The notes: generated from the sequence alone by a model not told the origin. Shown: positions 34,241 to 43,842, counted from the first letter of the stretch. The stretch: DNA of 64,000 nucleotides from Bacteroidales bacterium UBA1794 (GCA_002315435.1 DCFW01000027.1:62001-126000); one strand, 5' to 3'. Numbers and translations: made by a program.

Positions 34241-35878
34241 TTACATCATGCCACCCATACCGCCACCCATGCCTGGGTTCATAGGCATCTCTGGTTTCTC
34301 TTCTTTCTTTTCTACAATAACACATTCTGTCGTTAAGAACATTCCTGCGATTGAAGCTGCATTCTCCAAAGCAACACGTGTTACTTTAGCTGGATCTACA
34401 ACACCTGCTTCATGCATATTTTCATATACATCTTTACGAGCATTGTAACCAAAATCACCTTTGCCTTCACGTACTTTCTGAACAACTACTGCACCTTCTT
34501 TTCCAGCATTAGCAACGATCTGGCGAAGAGGTTCTTCGATTGCACGTTTAATGATTTGAATACCGGTATTCTCATCACCATTATCGCCTTTCAAAGTATC
34601 CAAAGCATCAATTGCACGAATGTAAGTAACGCCACCGCCAGGAACAATTCCTTCTTCTATGGCAGCACGTGTAGCACACAATGCATCATCAACACGATCT
34701 TTCTTCTCTTTCATTTCCACTTCAGAAGCAGCTCCAACATAAAGAACAGCAACACCACCAGCTAATTTAGCCAAACGCTCTTGCAATTTTTCTTTATCGT
34801 ATGAAGACTTTGTAGCAGAAATCTGAGCTTTAATCTGCTCAACACGAACTTTAATCTTATCAGAATCTCCTTTACCGTTAACAACGGTAGTATTATCTTT
34901 TGTAATAGTAACTTTCTCTGCGCTACCTAACATTTCCAATGTAGCCTGCTCTAGTTTCAAACCTTTTTCTTCACTGATAACAGTGCCGCCTGTCAAGACT
35001 GCAATATCCTCAAGCATTTCTTTGCGACGATCGCCAAATCCAGGAGCTTTCACTGCACATATTTTCAATTGTGAACGTAAGCGGTTTACAACCAATGTAG
35101 TAAGAGCTTCACTATCAACATCTTCAGCAATAATCAACAAAGGACGACCACTCTGAACAGCAGGTTCCAAGATTGGAAGCATATCTTTAATATTGGAGAT
35201 CTTCTTATCATAGATCAAAACATAAGGATCTTCCATTACACAAAGCATCTTTTCTGTATCTGTTACAAAATAAGGTGATAGGTAACCACGATCAAACTGC
35301 ATTCCTTCAACAACACCAATTGTTGTGTCAGTACCTTTAGCTTCTTCAATAGTAATCACACCATCTTTTGAAACTTTACGCATTGCATCAGCAATCAATT
35401 TACCAATTACTTCGTCGTTATTTGCAGATACACGTGCAACCTGCTCAATCTTATCATAGTTGTCACCAACTTTAATGCTTTGTGCTTTAATAGATTCAAC
35501 TACTTTGGCAACAGCCTTATCAATACCACGTTTTATATCCATAGGATTAGCACCGGCAGCTACATTCTTCAAGCCTTCTTTCATGATAGCTTGAGCCAAC
35601 ACAGTTGCAGTTGTTGTTCCATCACCTGCATCATCACTGGTCTTTGAAGCAACTTCTTTAACTAATTGTGCACCGGTATTTTCAAAAGGATCTGACAACT
35701 CAACTTCCTTAGCTACTGTTACTCCGTCTTTAGTTATATGAGGGGCACCGAATTTCTTTTCAATAATTACATTACGACCTTTAGGGCCTAGTGTTACTTT
35801 AACCGCATTTGCTAGTTCATCAACACCCTTTTTCAGTGCCTCACGAGCTTTTACATCAAAACTAATATCTTTAGCCAT
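34241..35878 (-). CDS. groL: Chaperonin GroEL (Hsp60)
   Basis: GroEL forms the double-ring ATP-driven folding chamber in the cytoplasm with GroES as lid. The 545 residues are full length: KFGAPHITKDGVTVAKEVEL and the ATP motif DDAGDGTTTATVLA near the N-terminus, AAVEEGIVPGGG-like ATRAAIEEGIVPGGG near 400, and the flexible Gly-Met tail (NPGMGGGMGGMM). It is 27 bp downstream of groES, in the standard order. Confidence 0.98.
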   Translation of the reverse strand: MAKDISFDVKAREALKKGVDELANAVKVTLGPKGRNVIIEKKFGAPHITKDGVTVAKEVELSDPFENTGAQLVKEVASKTSDDAGDGTTTATVLAQAIMKEGLKNVAAGANPMDIKRGIDKAVAKVVESIKAQSIKVGDNYDKIEQVARVSANNDEVIGKLIADAMRKVSKDGVITIEEAKGTDTTIGVVEGMQFDRGYLSPYFVTDTEKMLCVMEDPYVLIYDKKISNIKDMLPILEPAVQSGRPLLIIAEDVDSEALTTLVVNRLRSQLKICAVKAPGFGDRRKEMLEDIAVLTGGTVISEEKGLKLEQATLEMLGSAEKVTITKDNTTVVNGKGDSDKIKVRVEQIKAQISATKSSYDKEKLQERLAKLAGGVAVLYVGAASEVEMKEKKDRVDDALCATRAAIEEGIVPGGGVTYIRAIDALDTLKGDNGDENTGIQIIKRAIEEPLRQIVANAGKEGAVVVQKVREGKGDFGYNARKDVYENMHEAGVVDPAKVTRVALENAASIAGMFLTTECVIVEKKEEKPEMPMNPGMGGGMGGMM

Positions 35879-35905
35879 TTCTTTTTTACTTTTTAATTAA
35901 ACAAA

Positions 35906-36175
35906 TTATTTTATAACTGCCAGAACATCACTTTGGCGCATGATAAGATACTTATCGAGTTCAACCTCAATTTCAGTACCTGCATATTTGCCATAAAGAA
36001 CAGTATCGCCTTCTTTCAAGACCATCTGCTCATCTTTTGTACCATCGCCTACAGCAACAACTTGTCCTCTTAATGGTTTTTCTTTTGCAGTATCAGGAAT
36101 AAAGATACCACCAATTTTTTCTTCAGCAGGTGCTGGTTTAATCAGCACTCTGTCTGCTAATGGTTTAATGTTCAT
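35906..36175 (-). CDS. groS: Co-chaperonin GroES
   Basis: The 89-residue protein has the typical GroES start (IKPLADRVLIKPAPAEEKIG), the mobile loop with GGIFIPDTAKEKP that binds GroEL, and GEVVAVG-like RGQVVAVGDG. It heads the groES-groEL operon. The upstream region carries a possible -7 box (36265-36272) and a direct repeat that may bind a stress regulator. No CIRCE (TTAGCACTC-type) element is seen. Confidence 0.97.
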   Translation of the reverse strand: MNIKPLADRVLIKPAPAEEKIGGIFIPDTAKEKPLRGQVVAVGDGTKDEQMVLKEGDTVLYGKYAGTEIEVELDKYLIMRQSDVLAVIK

Positions 36176-36264
36176 AATTAATATATTTTTTTACGTTATA
36201 CTTTGCTTCAATTGTAGAGATTACTGCTAAAAGCGTGCCAAAGCGATAAGTCATGAATACCGAA

Positions 36265-36320
36265 CAAAATTATTATGTCAACTTCTGCACTTTGCGTCAT
36301 CAAAATGACACTTTGTCATT
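36265..36320 (-). promoter_or_regulatory. groES upstream region: -7 box and direct repeat
   Basis: Minus-strand TAATTTTG at 36265-36272 would start transcripts near 36258. Upstream, two near-identical blocks CACTTTGCGTCAT (36288-36300) and CACTTTGTCATT (36309-36320) are spaced 21 bp, two helical turns. The second block also forms a 7-bp inverted repeat (36304-36310 with 36314-36320). A regulator site is plausible. Confidence 0.4.
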
Positions 36321-36450
36321 ATTACTCTGTACCAGCATTACCTATTCTTAATGACGGCCTGTAACTGTATCTATTCCCTTTTCTGCTGAAATACTAGACA
36401 ATGAATAGTTACCGCTTGGGGCAACAAAAGACTTAACGAAGGCAATACAT

Positions 36451-36481
36451 AAAAAAAGTAGTGAACAATCGTCCACTACTT
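36451..36481 (-). terminator. hisS terminator
   Basis: Arms AAGTAGTG (36456-36463) and CACTACTT (36474-36481) with a 10-nt loop, followed on the minus strand by a run of seven T. Confidence 0.8.
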
Positions 36482-36514
36482 CCGTCATATTGCTAGATAT
36501 AAGCTATATGAATA

Positions 36515-37876
36515 TCATTTTATTTTTTCTATTAATTCATCTATTGTTACGGCAAGCTGGTCCCCTTTTTCCATATCTTTCAGCATTATTGAAGACTTTG
36601 CCATCTCATCTTCACCAATAATAGCAACAAACGGAATGTTTTTAGAATTAGCATAACCCATCTGTTTCTTCATTTTAGAAGAGTCGGGATATATTTCAGC
36701 CCGAATACCGGCGTTCCTAACTTTAGCCAATAGAGGTAATGTATAAGTGGCTTCCTTTTCACCGAAATTGACAAACAACAATTGAGTGCCATTAAATGAT
36801 TCTTTGGGATATAAATCCAACTGATTCAATACATCAAAGATTCGATCAGCTCCAAAGGAAATACCTACACCTGAAAGTCCAGGCATGCCGAATACGCCTG
36901 TCAGGTTGTCATAACGTCCACCACCGGTTATACTACCGATCTGCACATCCAATGCTTTCACTTCAAATATAGCCCCGGTATAATAGTTTAATCCGCGAGC
37001 AAGAGTAAGATCAAGTTCTAATTGATTCTTCAAATTCAGAGCATCAAGCATGTTCAAAATGTATTCACTCTCTTCCACACCTTTCAGTCCCACTTCACTC
37101 TCTGCTAGGAATTGGCGTATCACTTGAAGCTTTTCTTTATTTGTTCCGCTTAATTGGATAATTGGACGCAGTTTCTCTATTGATTCAGGTTTCACGCCCT
37201 TCTCTGCCAATTCGACATTTACATTGTCAAGGCCCACTTTATCCAATTTGTCGATGGCAACCGTGATGTCTACTATTTTATCAGCTTCACCCAATACTTC
37301 GGCAATACCGGAAAGGATTTTACGGTTATTTATCTTGATACAAACTCTTACTCCAAAGCGAGAAAAGACCTCGTCAACTATCTGCATCAATTCCACTTCA
37401 TTCAACAAAGAGTCACTACCGACAATATCCGCATCACATTGGTAAAACTCACGATATCTACCTTTCTGAGGACGATCTGCGCGCCAAACAGGTTGAATCT
37501 GAAAGCGTTTAAACGGCATCTGTAATTCAGAACGATGCAATACAACATAACGTGCAAAAGGAACAGTCAAATCATATCTCAGTCCCTTTTCACAAAATTT
37601 ACTTGCTAGTTTCGTCGCATTGCGTGACAATAACTCTTCGTCAGTAATATTTGCAAAGTAATCTCCTGAATTTTGAATTTTGAAAAGAAGTTTGTCTCCT
37701 TCATCACCATATTTCCCCATCAACGTGGATAGATTCTCCATTGCAGGAGTTTCTATCTGCTCGAAACCATAGAGATGGTAAACTTGACGTATCGTATCAA
37801 ATATATAATTACGTTTTGCCATCTCTATAGGAGAGAAATCTCGCGTTCCTTTAGGTATATTGGGTTTTGTAGCCAT
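36515..37876 (-). CDS. hisS: Histidyl-tRNA synthetase
   Basis: HisRS charges tRNA-His. The 453-residue class II enzyme has motif 1 region GTRDFSPIEMAKRNYIFDTI, motif 2 FQIQPVWRADRPQKGRYREFYQCDAD, the histidine-specific signatures RGLNYYTGAIFE and GGGRYDNL, and motif 3 GISFGADRI. A C-terminal anticodon-binding domain (about 360-450) ends the protein. It is transcribed alone from a textbook -33/-7 promoter. Confidence 0.97.
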   Translation of the reverse strand: MATKPNIPKGTRDFSPIEMAKRNYIFDTIRQVYHLYGFEQIETPAMENLSTLMGKYGDEGDKLLFKIQNSGDYFANITDEELLSRNATKLASKFCEKGLRYDLTVPFARYVVLHRSELQMPFKRFQIQPVWRADRPQKGRYREFYQCDADIVGSDSLLNEVELMQIVDEVFSRFGVRVCIKINNRKILSGIAEVLGEADKIVDITVAIDKLDKVGLDNVNVELAEKGVKPESIEKLRPIIQLSGTNKEKLQVIRQFLAESEVGLKGVEESEYILNMLDALNLKNQLELDLTLARGLNYYTGAIFEVKALDVQIGSITGGGRYDNLTGVFGMPGLSGVGISFGADRIFDVLNQLDLYPKESFNGTQLLFVNFGEKEATYTLPLLAKVRNAGIRAEIYPDSSKMKKQMGYANSKNIPFVAIIGEDEMAKSSIMLKDMEKGDQLAVTIDELIEKIK

Positions 37877-37910
37877 GTTACTATTTTTTATTTACATTCA
37901 TTACGGAGCG

Positions 37911-37942
37911 CAAAGGTATTGCAAAATTTTATTTTTTTCAAA
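37911..37942 (-). promoter_or_regulatory. hisS promoter
   Basis: Minus-strand TTTG (37939-37942), 20-bp spacer and TACCTTTG (37911-37918) followed by CGC. The expected start is near 37904, 28 nt before the ATG. Confidence 0.65.
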
Positions 37943-37946
37943 TATA

Positions 37947-38630
37947 TTAGCTACGACGATTATTAAATATCATAATATAATAAACAAGAGTAGCCAATGA
38001 GCCTAATGCTGCCACTACATAAGTATATGCGGCAGAACGTAAAGCGTCTTCTGCTTTGGCATGATTATACGAATTTGTGATACCGGCACCACTCAACCAA
38101 ACCAATGCTCTTTTACTAGCATTTATCTCAACGGGTAAAGTAATGAAACTGAACAATGTAGTCACAGCAAACAGGACAATACCGACGATCATCAAATTAG
38201 ATCCCATTGACGTACGCATCATAAGCATACCTCCCAAGATAAGCCACATAACCCATTGCGATGCAAAATTCACAACCGGAACTAGTTTACTACGAAGCGC
38301 AAGTGGAGCATAAGCATGTGCATGCTGTACCGCATGACCACATTCATGGGCAGCCACAGCTGCTGCAGCAACACTACATGAACCATAGACCTCTTCGCTC
38401 AAATTGACTGTCTTATTTGCCGGATTATAAAAGTCTGTAAGTGTTCCATTTGTCGAATTGACCGTCACATCATTAATGCCACTGTCATGAAGCATCTTTT
38501 CAGCGACTTCACGTCCGGTCATTCCATTATCCAAAGGAATCTTCGAATACTTCGCAAATTTACTTTTTAAAGAAGCTTGCACTACATAACTTGCCAATGC
38601 AATACCTATAAATAATACCCAGTACATCAT
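37947..38630 (-). CDS. Membrane zinc metallopeptidase (YugP family)
   Basis: The 227-residue protein has an N-terminal membrane helix (about 3-20), the zinc motif HECGH (His95, Glu96, His99) in VAAHECGHAVQHA, and two or three further hydrophobic segments (about 120-165 and 200-222). This is the layout of the YugP/DUF2268-unrelated neutral zinc peptidase family. Its substrates are unknown; membrane protein quality control is a reasonable guess. It is 82 bp downstream of mgsA and may be co-transcribed with the mtaB-GT2-mgsA genes. Confidence 0.88.
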   Translation of the reverse strand: MMYWVLFIGIALASYVVQASLKSKFAKYSKIPLDNGMTGREVAEKMLHDSGINDVTVNSTNGTLTDFYNPANKTVNLSEEVYGSCSVAAAAVAAHECGHAVQHAHAYAPLALRSKLVPVVNFASQWVMWLILGGMLMMRTSMGSNLMIVGIVLFAVTTLFSFITLPVEINASKRALVWLSGAGITNSYNHAKAEDALRSAAYTYVVAALGSLATLVYYIMIFNNRRS

Positions 38631-38712
38631 AATCTTCTCTTTATTGGTTTATATAAAAAAGATTGCAAAAACTCTGCCAAGCCTTTGCAACCCTGTATTA
38701 TTGAATGGTTTA

Positions 38713-39234
38713 TTAACCTTTATTCTCTAGTTTTGTAACACTTTCAACAGCTTCTTCAACTACCGGCTTATCATTAAAACGATTGGCATATGTTGAGTAG
38801 TCTGTAGGAATACGTTGATAATCGGCGTCTTGAAACAACGGACTTGATATGATATGATCTGCAGAAGTGCGATTGCAGCACAACACAATATTTTCTACGT
38901 TGCAAAGACGTGTCAATGCACGTACATCTGAATCATGTGGTTGCAAAGTCATCGGATCAGTAAAGAAAAAAAGATAATCAATGCTGCCACCGACTATCAG
39001 TGAACCCATTTGTTGATCACCTCCCAACGGACCGGAATTAAGTATTGTAATATCCCAGTCTACATCCGGATGTTTCTTTGACAAGGCTGCAAGAATCAAC
39101 TTACCTGTAGTTCCTGTCGAATAGAATTTATGTCCGACCAATTTGTCTGAATTCCATAAACACCACTCTATTAAATCTTTTTTGTTAGCATCATGTGCTA
39201 CCAAACCAATGTTTCTTTTTACGAATTGTTCCAT
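38713..39234 (-). CDS. mgsA: Methylglyoxal synthase
   Basis: MgsA converts dihydroxyacetone phosphate to methylglyoxal and phosphate, a bypass of lower glycolysis when phosphate is low. The sequence has GLVAHDANKK (His14, Asp15), the phosphate-binding STGTTGK, the catalytic Asp73 in SGPLGGDQQMG and PMTLQPHDSDVRAL (His100, Asp103). At 173 residues it is somewhat longer than the usual 152, because of a C-terminal extension (DKPVVEEAVESVTKLE). It lies 18 bp after the GT2 gene in the same direction. Confidence 0.94.
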   Translation of the reverse strand: MEQFVKRNIGLVAHDANKKDLIEWCLWNSDKLVGHKFYSTGTTGKLILAALSKKHPDVDWDITILNSGPLGGDQQMGSLIVGGSIDYLFFFTDPMTLQPHDSDVRALTRLCNVENIVLCCNRTSADHIISSPLFQDADYQRIPTDYSTYANRFNDKPVVEEAVESVTKLENKG

Positions 39235-39252
39235 AATAATACATTTAAATGC

Positions 39253-40266
39253 TCATAACTGAGAAAAATACTTTTTCCCTCTCAGATAATACAGTACTAA
39301 TATACTGCTTTTTATTCTTTCGCCAATATATTTCCCCTTATTTTTTTCCAAATTTTCTTTTCGGATACTACGGTATAACGGTTGCAACCTTCTATATTCA
39401 TGTCTTGCACTTACTACGGCACAAACATTGGGGATATGTCTTTTGAGTAAAAAAGACAAGGCCGCTACATAATCCAGAACCCTGCGTACTAACATCACAT
39501 GCCATACTTCGCCATGCGGCAAGTTCTTGTACAGCATCAATAAATTGTTTCGGAAATTCAAATAGGTTTTCTTCGGATTCTCACGCTTCAAGGTTGCACC
39601 ACCTACATGATAAACGACACTTTGAGGGATGCATACTATCCTTCTATCACGACAACGCAATCTCCAACAAAGATCAATCTCTTCCATATGAGCAAAGAAA
39701 CGCTCATCCAAACCTCCCGATTCTTTATAATCCTTTGATCGAATGAACAAAGAAGCACCTGTTGCCCACAGCACATCTGCTATCGTATCATACTGTCCAT
39801 GGTCTTTTTCTACAGTATTCATGATCCTGCCACGACAAAACGGATAACCGTATTTATCAAGATAACCACCACATGCACCTGCATACTCAAAATATTCTCG
39901 ATGTTTCCAACTGCGTATCTTCGGTTGACAAGCAGCTACATCTATATTATCATCCAAAAACTCTTCCAATGGCTCCAACCAGTTCGGAGTTACTTCCACA
40001 TCTGAATTAAGCAATACATAATATTCACTTTCAACTTGCGCTAAAGCCCGATTGTAACCTCCTGCAAAGCCATAGTTTTTGTCAAGCAAAATTATTCGCA
40101 CCGAAGGGAATTCCTTCTTCAACATTTCCACTGAATCATCATCAGAGGCATTGTCGGCAACTATTACTTCACGGTCATTTCCTTGAGAGTATTTTAATAT
40201 TGCCGGAAGGAAATCCTGCAACATCTTGGATCCATTCCAATTCAATATAACAATAGAAATTTTCAT
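39253..40266 (-). CDS. Family 2 glycosyltransferase
   Basis: The 337-residue GT-A enzyme begins IVILNWNGSKMLQDF, has VADNASDDDSVEML and the nucleotide-sugar motif YVLLNSDVEVTPNW, and later FAHMEEIDLCWRLRCRDRR, which carries the ED acid pair typical of rhamnosyl-type GT2 enzymes. A basic helical C-terminus may attach it to the membrane. The acceptor is unknown; envelope polysaccharide is likely. It lies 4 bp after mtaB and 18 bp before mgsA, a conserved-looking but functionally mixed operon. Confidence 0.88.
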   Translation of the reverse strand: MKISIVILNWNGSKMLQDFLPAILKYSQGNDREVIVADNASDDDSVEMLKKEFPSVRIILLDKNYGFAGGYNRALAQVESEYYVLLNSDVEVTPNWLEPLEEFLDDNIDVAACQPKIRSWKHREYFEYAGACGGYLDKYGYPFCRGRIMNTVEKDHGQYDTIADVLWATGASLFIRSKDYKESGGLDERFFAHMEEIDLCWRLRCRDRRIVCIPQSVVYHVGGATLKRENPKKTYLNFRNNLLMLYKNLPHGEVWHVMLVRRVLDYVAALSFLLKRHIPNVCAVVSARHEYRRLQPLYRSIRKENLEKNKGKYIGERIKSSILVLYYLRGKKYFSQL

Positions 40267-40270
40267 TGCT

Positions 40271-41593
40271 TTATATTAATGTAGCTTTCAATGCTGTTTT
40301 ATCCTCGTTAAATGTGCCTAGCTTCACCCTTACAATATGATTATCCATAGCCTGTGAATCAGAATTCTCTATCTCCACACGAATATAATTTTCAGTGAAT
40401 CCATGCATCAACATTCCCGGTTTCGGCTTTTCAAGCAGCACATTCATTTCATCTCCAATATGTGCTTCATAAAAGGCATGAAGCTTTTCCTGACTAAGTT
40501 CCAATAACCGTTGGCTTCTAAGATGCTTTACTTGTGGAGAAACGATATAATCTATATCCAGTGCTTTTGTTCCGGGACGTTCGGAATAACTAAAGACATG
40601 AAGTTGAGTCACATCCAATCCCTTAATAAACTGGTATGCATCTTCAAAGAATTCATCAGTCTCGCCTCGCGTTCCCACAATTACATCCACACCGATAAAA
40701 GCATCTTTGTTCTCTTGCTTTATCAAGTTTATTTTATGAGCAAACAATTCCCTATCGTATTTGCGGTGCATTAAATGTAGTACATCATTACTACCACTTT
40801 GTAAAGGGATATGAAAATGAGGCATGAACCTTTTAGAATGAAAGACAAAGTCAATGATCTCATCTGTAATTAAGTTCGGCTCGATTGATGAGATTCTATA
40901 TCGCTCAATTCCTTCAACTTCATCCAATGCCTTCACCAAATCAAAGAATGTCTCTCCTGTAGATCTACCGAAATCTCCTATATTAACACCGGTCAGTACA
41001 ATTTCTTTTCCTCCTTCTGACGCAGCTTTCTCAGCTTGCGCAACTGTATTCTCTATCGTATCATTACGACTGCGACCTCTTGCGAAAGGAATCGTACAAT
41101 AAGTACAATAATAATCACAACCATCTTGCACTTTCAAGAAATAGCGAGTCCTATCACCTCGGGAACAGGATGGAGCAAATGTTTTAATATCTTTCAGAGG
41201 CACCGTGAAGGATTCTCCTTCATCATGCTTAGTGAGATTACCCAAATATTTCAAAATATCTTTCTTCTGCTCGGCACCCAGAACAATATCAACACCATCA
41301 ATGTGTGCAATTTTATCAGGCTCCAACTGCGCATAACATCCTGTCACCACCACATAAGCTCCCGGATTCTCCTTTACCAGTTTATGAATGGTTTGACGAC
41401 ACTTCTTATCAGCAACTTCTGTAACAGAGCAAGTATTAATGACACATATGTCAGCCTTTTCTCCCTTACGTGCCTCGCGAATGCCGGCGTCACTAAATAT
41501 ACGACCAATGGTTGAAGTTTCCGAGAAATTGAGCTTACAACCCAAAGTATAATAGATAGCGGTTTTGTCCTGAAATATATTTGAATCGATCAT
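40271..41593 (-). CDS. mtaB: tRNA t6A37 methylthiotransferase MtaB
   Basis: MtaB converts t6A37 to ms2t6A37 using two iron-sulfur clusters. The N-terminal UPF0004 domain has cysteines in YYTLGCKLN, VINTCSVT and VTGCYAQL. The radical SAM domain has CDYYCTYCTIPFARG, and a TRAM-like domain ends the protein. I start it at ATG 41593 (440 residues, MIDSNIFQDK). A longer frame to 41626 would begin upstream of the -7 box at 41615-41622. It heads the mtaB-GT2-mgsA operon. Confidence 0.93.
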   Translation of the reverse strand: MIDSNIFQDKTAIYYTLGCKLNFSETSTIGRIFSDAGIREARKGEKADICVINTCSVTEVADKKCRQTIHKLVKENPGAYVVVTGCYAQLEPDKIAHIDGVDIVLGAEQKKDILKYLGNLTKHDEGESFTVPLKDIKTFAPSCSRGDRTRYFLKVQDGCDYYCTYCTIPFARGRSRNDTIENTVAQAEKAASEGGKEIVLTGVNIGDFGRSTGETFFDLVKALDEVEGIERYRISSIEPNLITDEIIDFVFHSKRFMPHFHIPLQSGSNDVLHLMHRKYDRELFAHKINLIKQENKDAFIGVDVIVGTRGETDEFFEDAYQFIKGLDVTQLHVFSYSERPGTKALDIDYIVSPQVKHLRSQRLLELSQEKLHAFYEAHIGDEMNVLLEKPKPGMLMHGFTENYIRVEIENSDSQAMDNHIVRVKLGTFNEDKTALKATLI

Positions 41594-41614
41594 CTTCCTA
41601 AAAATATTTGGGCG

Positions 41615-41622
41615 CAAAGTTA
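41615..41622 (-). promoter_or_regulatory. mtaB operon -7 box
   Basis: Minus-strand TAACTTTG followed by CGCC, 22 bp before the chosen start. No TTTG at -33. Confidence 0.5.
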
Positions 41623-41677
41623 CCAAAATATATCCTTAAAAGTTGTTATAGACCGCTTTTGATTCATAGTTTATTTC

Positions 41678-41685
41678 TACTTTTG
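41678..41685 (+). promoter_or_regulatory. -7 box of the acyl-CoA ligase gene
   Basis: TACTTTTG; a TTTG lies 16 bp upstream (41658-41661), shorter than the usual spacer. The start is expected near 41692. Confidence 0.45.
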
Positions 41686-41708
41686 CACAAAATAACTGTA
41701 AACGTGCA

Positions 41709-43382
41709 ATGATTAAAGAGAATTTTATCAAGATATACGAGGATAGTTTCAAGAAGCACTGGGACTTACCTTGCTATACTGATTACGGAGAGAATGCTAC
41801 CTATACTTACGGGCAAGTAGCAGAAGAAATAGCTAAATTGCATTTCATATTCAAGCAATGCCATCTTCGCAAGGGTGACAAGATATCTGTTATCGGAAAG
41901 AACAACTCCAGATGGTGCATTGCATACTTGGCAACCATAACCTACGGAGGTATTGTGGTTCCAATCTTACAAGATTTCAATCCGAATGATATCCACCACA
42001 TAATAAATCATTCCGAATCTACTTTCTTGTTTACAAGCGATTCAATTTGGGATAACTTGGAAGAGGAAAATCTAGGAGGAATACGTGCTGCTTTTTCTTT
42101 AACTGATTTCCGTTGCTTATATCAACGTGACGGTGAAACAATTCAGAAGTTCATCAAACATTTATCATCAAACATGGAAGAGGCATATCCTAACGGATTC
42201 TCCAAAAGTGATGTGAAATATGAAGAGGTACCCAATGATAAACTGATAGTCATAAACTATACTTCCGGCACAACAGGATTTAGTAAAGGTGTAATGCTTA
42301 CAGCAAACAATCTGGCAGGCAATGTTGTTTTCGGAATCCACTCACAATTGCTTCACGAGGGTGATAATATACTCTCTTTCCTACCTTTAGCTCATGCATT
42401 CGGTAGTGCTTTCGATTTCCTGACAGCAACAGCAGTAGGCACACACGTCACTTTGCTGGGGAAGTTGCCTTCACCCAAAATCATAATGAAAGCCTTTGCA
42501 GAAGTAAAGCCCGACTTAGTCATTTCCGTGCCGCTTATTATTGAAAAGATCTACAAGAATGTAATATTACCGCTGATCAATAAGAAAGGTATGAAAATGG
42601 CATTAAACATTCCATTCCTTGACACACAAATATATAGCCAGATTCGTAAGAAACTTGTGGACGCAATGGGCGGACAGTTTACAGAAGTGGTCATCGGCGG
42701 AGCAGCAATGAACAGTGATGTAGCTGAATTCTTTCATAAAATAAAATTCCCATTTACAATAGGTTATGGCATGACTGAATGTGCTCCACTTATTAGTTAC
42801 ACACCGTGGGACGAATGGGAACTTGGATCTTCAGGCAAGATATTAGATACAATGAAAGTGAGAATTGATTCAAAGGATCCATACAGTATACCAGGTGAAA
42901 TACAGGTTTCCGGAGAGAATGTTATGGCTGGATACTATAAGAATGAAGAAGCAACGAAAGCTGCTTTTACTGAAGACGGATGGTTGCTTACAGGTGACTT
43001 GGGCACAATCAGTCAGGATGGCACGATATATATTCGTGGGCGTATAAAGTCTATGATTCTAAGTTCAAACGGACAAAACATATTCCCTGAAGAGATTGAA
43101 GCAAAGCTTAACAATATGCCGTTTGTTTCGGAAAGTTTAATCATTGAAAGAGATCATAAACTGATCGCATTAATATATCCGGATTACGAAACACTTGATT
43201 CGCTAGGAATCAATCATGAATTGAATCTAGAAAAGATTATGGAGGAAAACCTCAAGAACTTGAATAAGCAAGTAGCCGTATACGAAAAAGTGACAAGAGT
43301 GCAACTTTATCCGAATCCATTTGAAAAAACTCCTAAAAAGAGCATCAAACGCTTTCTATACAGCAGTATCGCTGAATCATAA
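41709..43382 (+). CDS. AMP-binding long-chain acyl-CoA ligase
   Basis: The 557-residue protein is an ANL-superfamily enzyme that activates carboxylic acids to acyl-AMP and then acyl-CoA. It has the phosphate loop YTSGTTGFSKGVML (about 180-193), the A5-type GYGMTECAPLISY, the A7 hinge WLLTGDLGTI and the C-terminal catalytic lysine region KTPKKSIKRFLY. It is of the fatty-acyl type (long, FadD/FAA-like), peripheral at the inner membrane. It is a single gene, divergent from mtaB. Confidence 0.91.
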   Translation: MIKENFIKIYEDSFKKHWDLPCYTDYGENATYTYGQVAEEIAKLHFIFKQCHLRKGDKISVIGKNNSRWCIAYLATITYGGIVVPILQDFNPNDIHHIINHSESTFLFTSDSIWDNLEEENLGGIRAAFSLTDFRCLYQRDGETIQKFIKHLSSNMEEAYPNGFSKSDVKYEEVPNDKLIVINYTSGTTGFSKGVMLTANNLAGNVVFGIHSQLLHEGDNILSFLPLAHAFGSAFDFLTATAVGTHVTLLGKLPSPKIIMKAFAEVKPDLVISVPLIIEKIYKNVILPLINKKGMKMALNIPFLDTQIYSQIRKKLVDAMGGQFTEVVIGGAAMNSDVAEFFHKIKFPFTIGYGMTECAPLISYTPWDEWELGSSGKILDTMKVRIDSKDPYSIPGEIQVSGENVMAGYYKNEEATKAAFTEDGWLLTGDLGTISQDGTIYIRGRIKSMILSSNGQNIFPEEIEAKLNNMPFVSESLIIERDHKLIALIYPDYETLDSLGINHELNLEKIMEENLKNLNKQVAVYEKVTRVQLYPNPFEKTPKKSIKRFLYSSIAES

Positions 43383-43541
43383 GTAAAAATAAAACCACTC
43401 AATACAATATTTGCATTTATCTGAATATGCAAAATATATTAAAAGATAGGGCGCGCTTGTAACAACCTATTACAAAATGAAGTTACTTTGCAGCGTTTTA
43501 ATAAGCAAATAATTGTATTACGATTTTAAACAAAAAGAAAA

Positions 43542-43775
43542 ATGAAAAAATTAGTTTTAATGTTTGTTGCTATTGCAGCAGTTTCTTTCGCATCTTGTGG
43601 TAATAAAGCTAAAGATGAAGCAGCTAAACAAGCTGATTCAATTCGTATAGCTGATTCTATTGCAGCTGTACAAGCAGAACAAGCAGCTCAACAAGCAGCT
43701 AACGATTCAACTGCTACTGATTCAACAAAGGCTGCTCCTGCCGATTCAGCAGCTCAAGCAGCTCCTGCAAAATAA
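43542..43775 (+). CDS. Small Ala/Asp/Ser-rich lipoprotein
   Basis: The 77-residue product has a lipoprotein signal (lipobox SFASC, Cys19) and a mature chain of only about 58 residues. That chain is almost wholly Ala, Asp, Ser, Gln and Thr with repeated ADSI and QAA units (KQADSIRIADSIAAVQAEQA). No domain is recognised; it is probably helical or disordered. A near-consensus -7 box TTACTTTG (43483-43490) lies 52 bp upstream and a strong terminator follows. This suggests a well-expressed single gene of unknown role. Confidence 0.82.
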   Translation: MKKLVLMFVAIAAVSFASCGNKAKDEAAKQADSIRIADSIAAVQAEQAAQQAANDSTATDSTKAAPADSAAQAAPAK

Positions 43776-43793
43776 TTTGTAAGAAGAAACTCG

Positions 43794-43842
43794 AACAGAG
43801 GTCACGTCAAAATTAAATATTGACTGTGCCTCTGTTTTTTTA
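43794..43842 (+). terminator. Terminator of the small lipoprotein gene
   Basis: A long stem: AACAGAGG at 43794-43801 pairs with CCTCTGTT at 43829-43836, extended inward by GTCAA/TTGAC with a small bulge; then a run of T. Confidence 0.8.
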
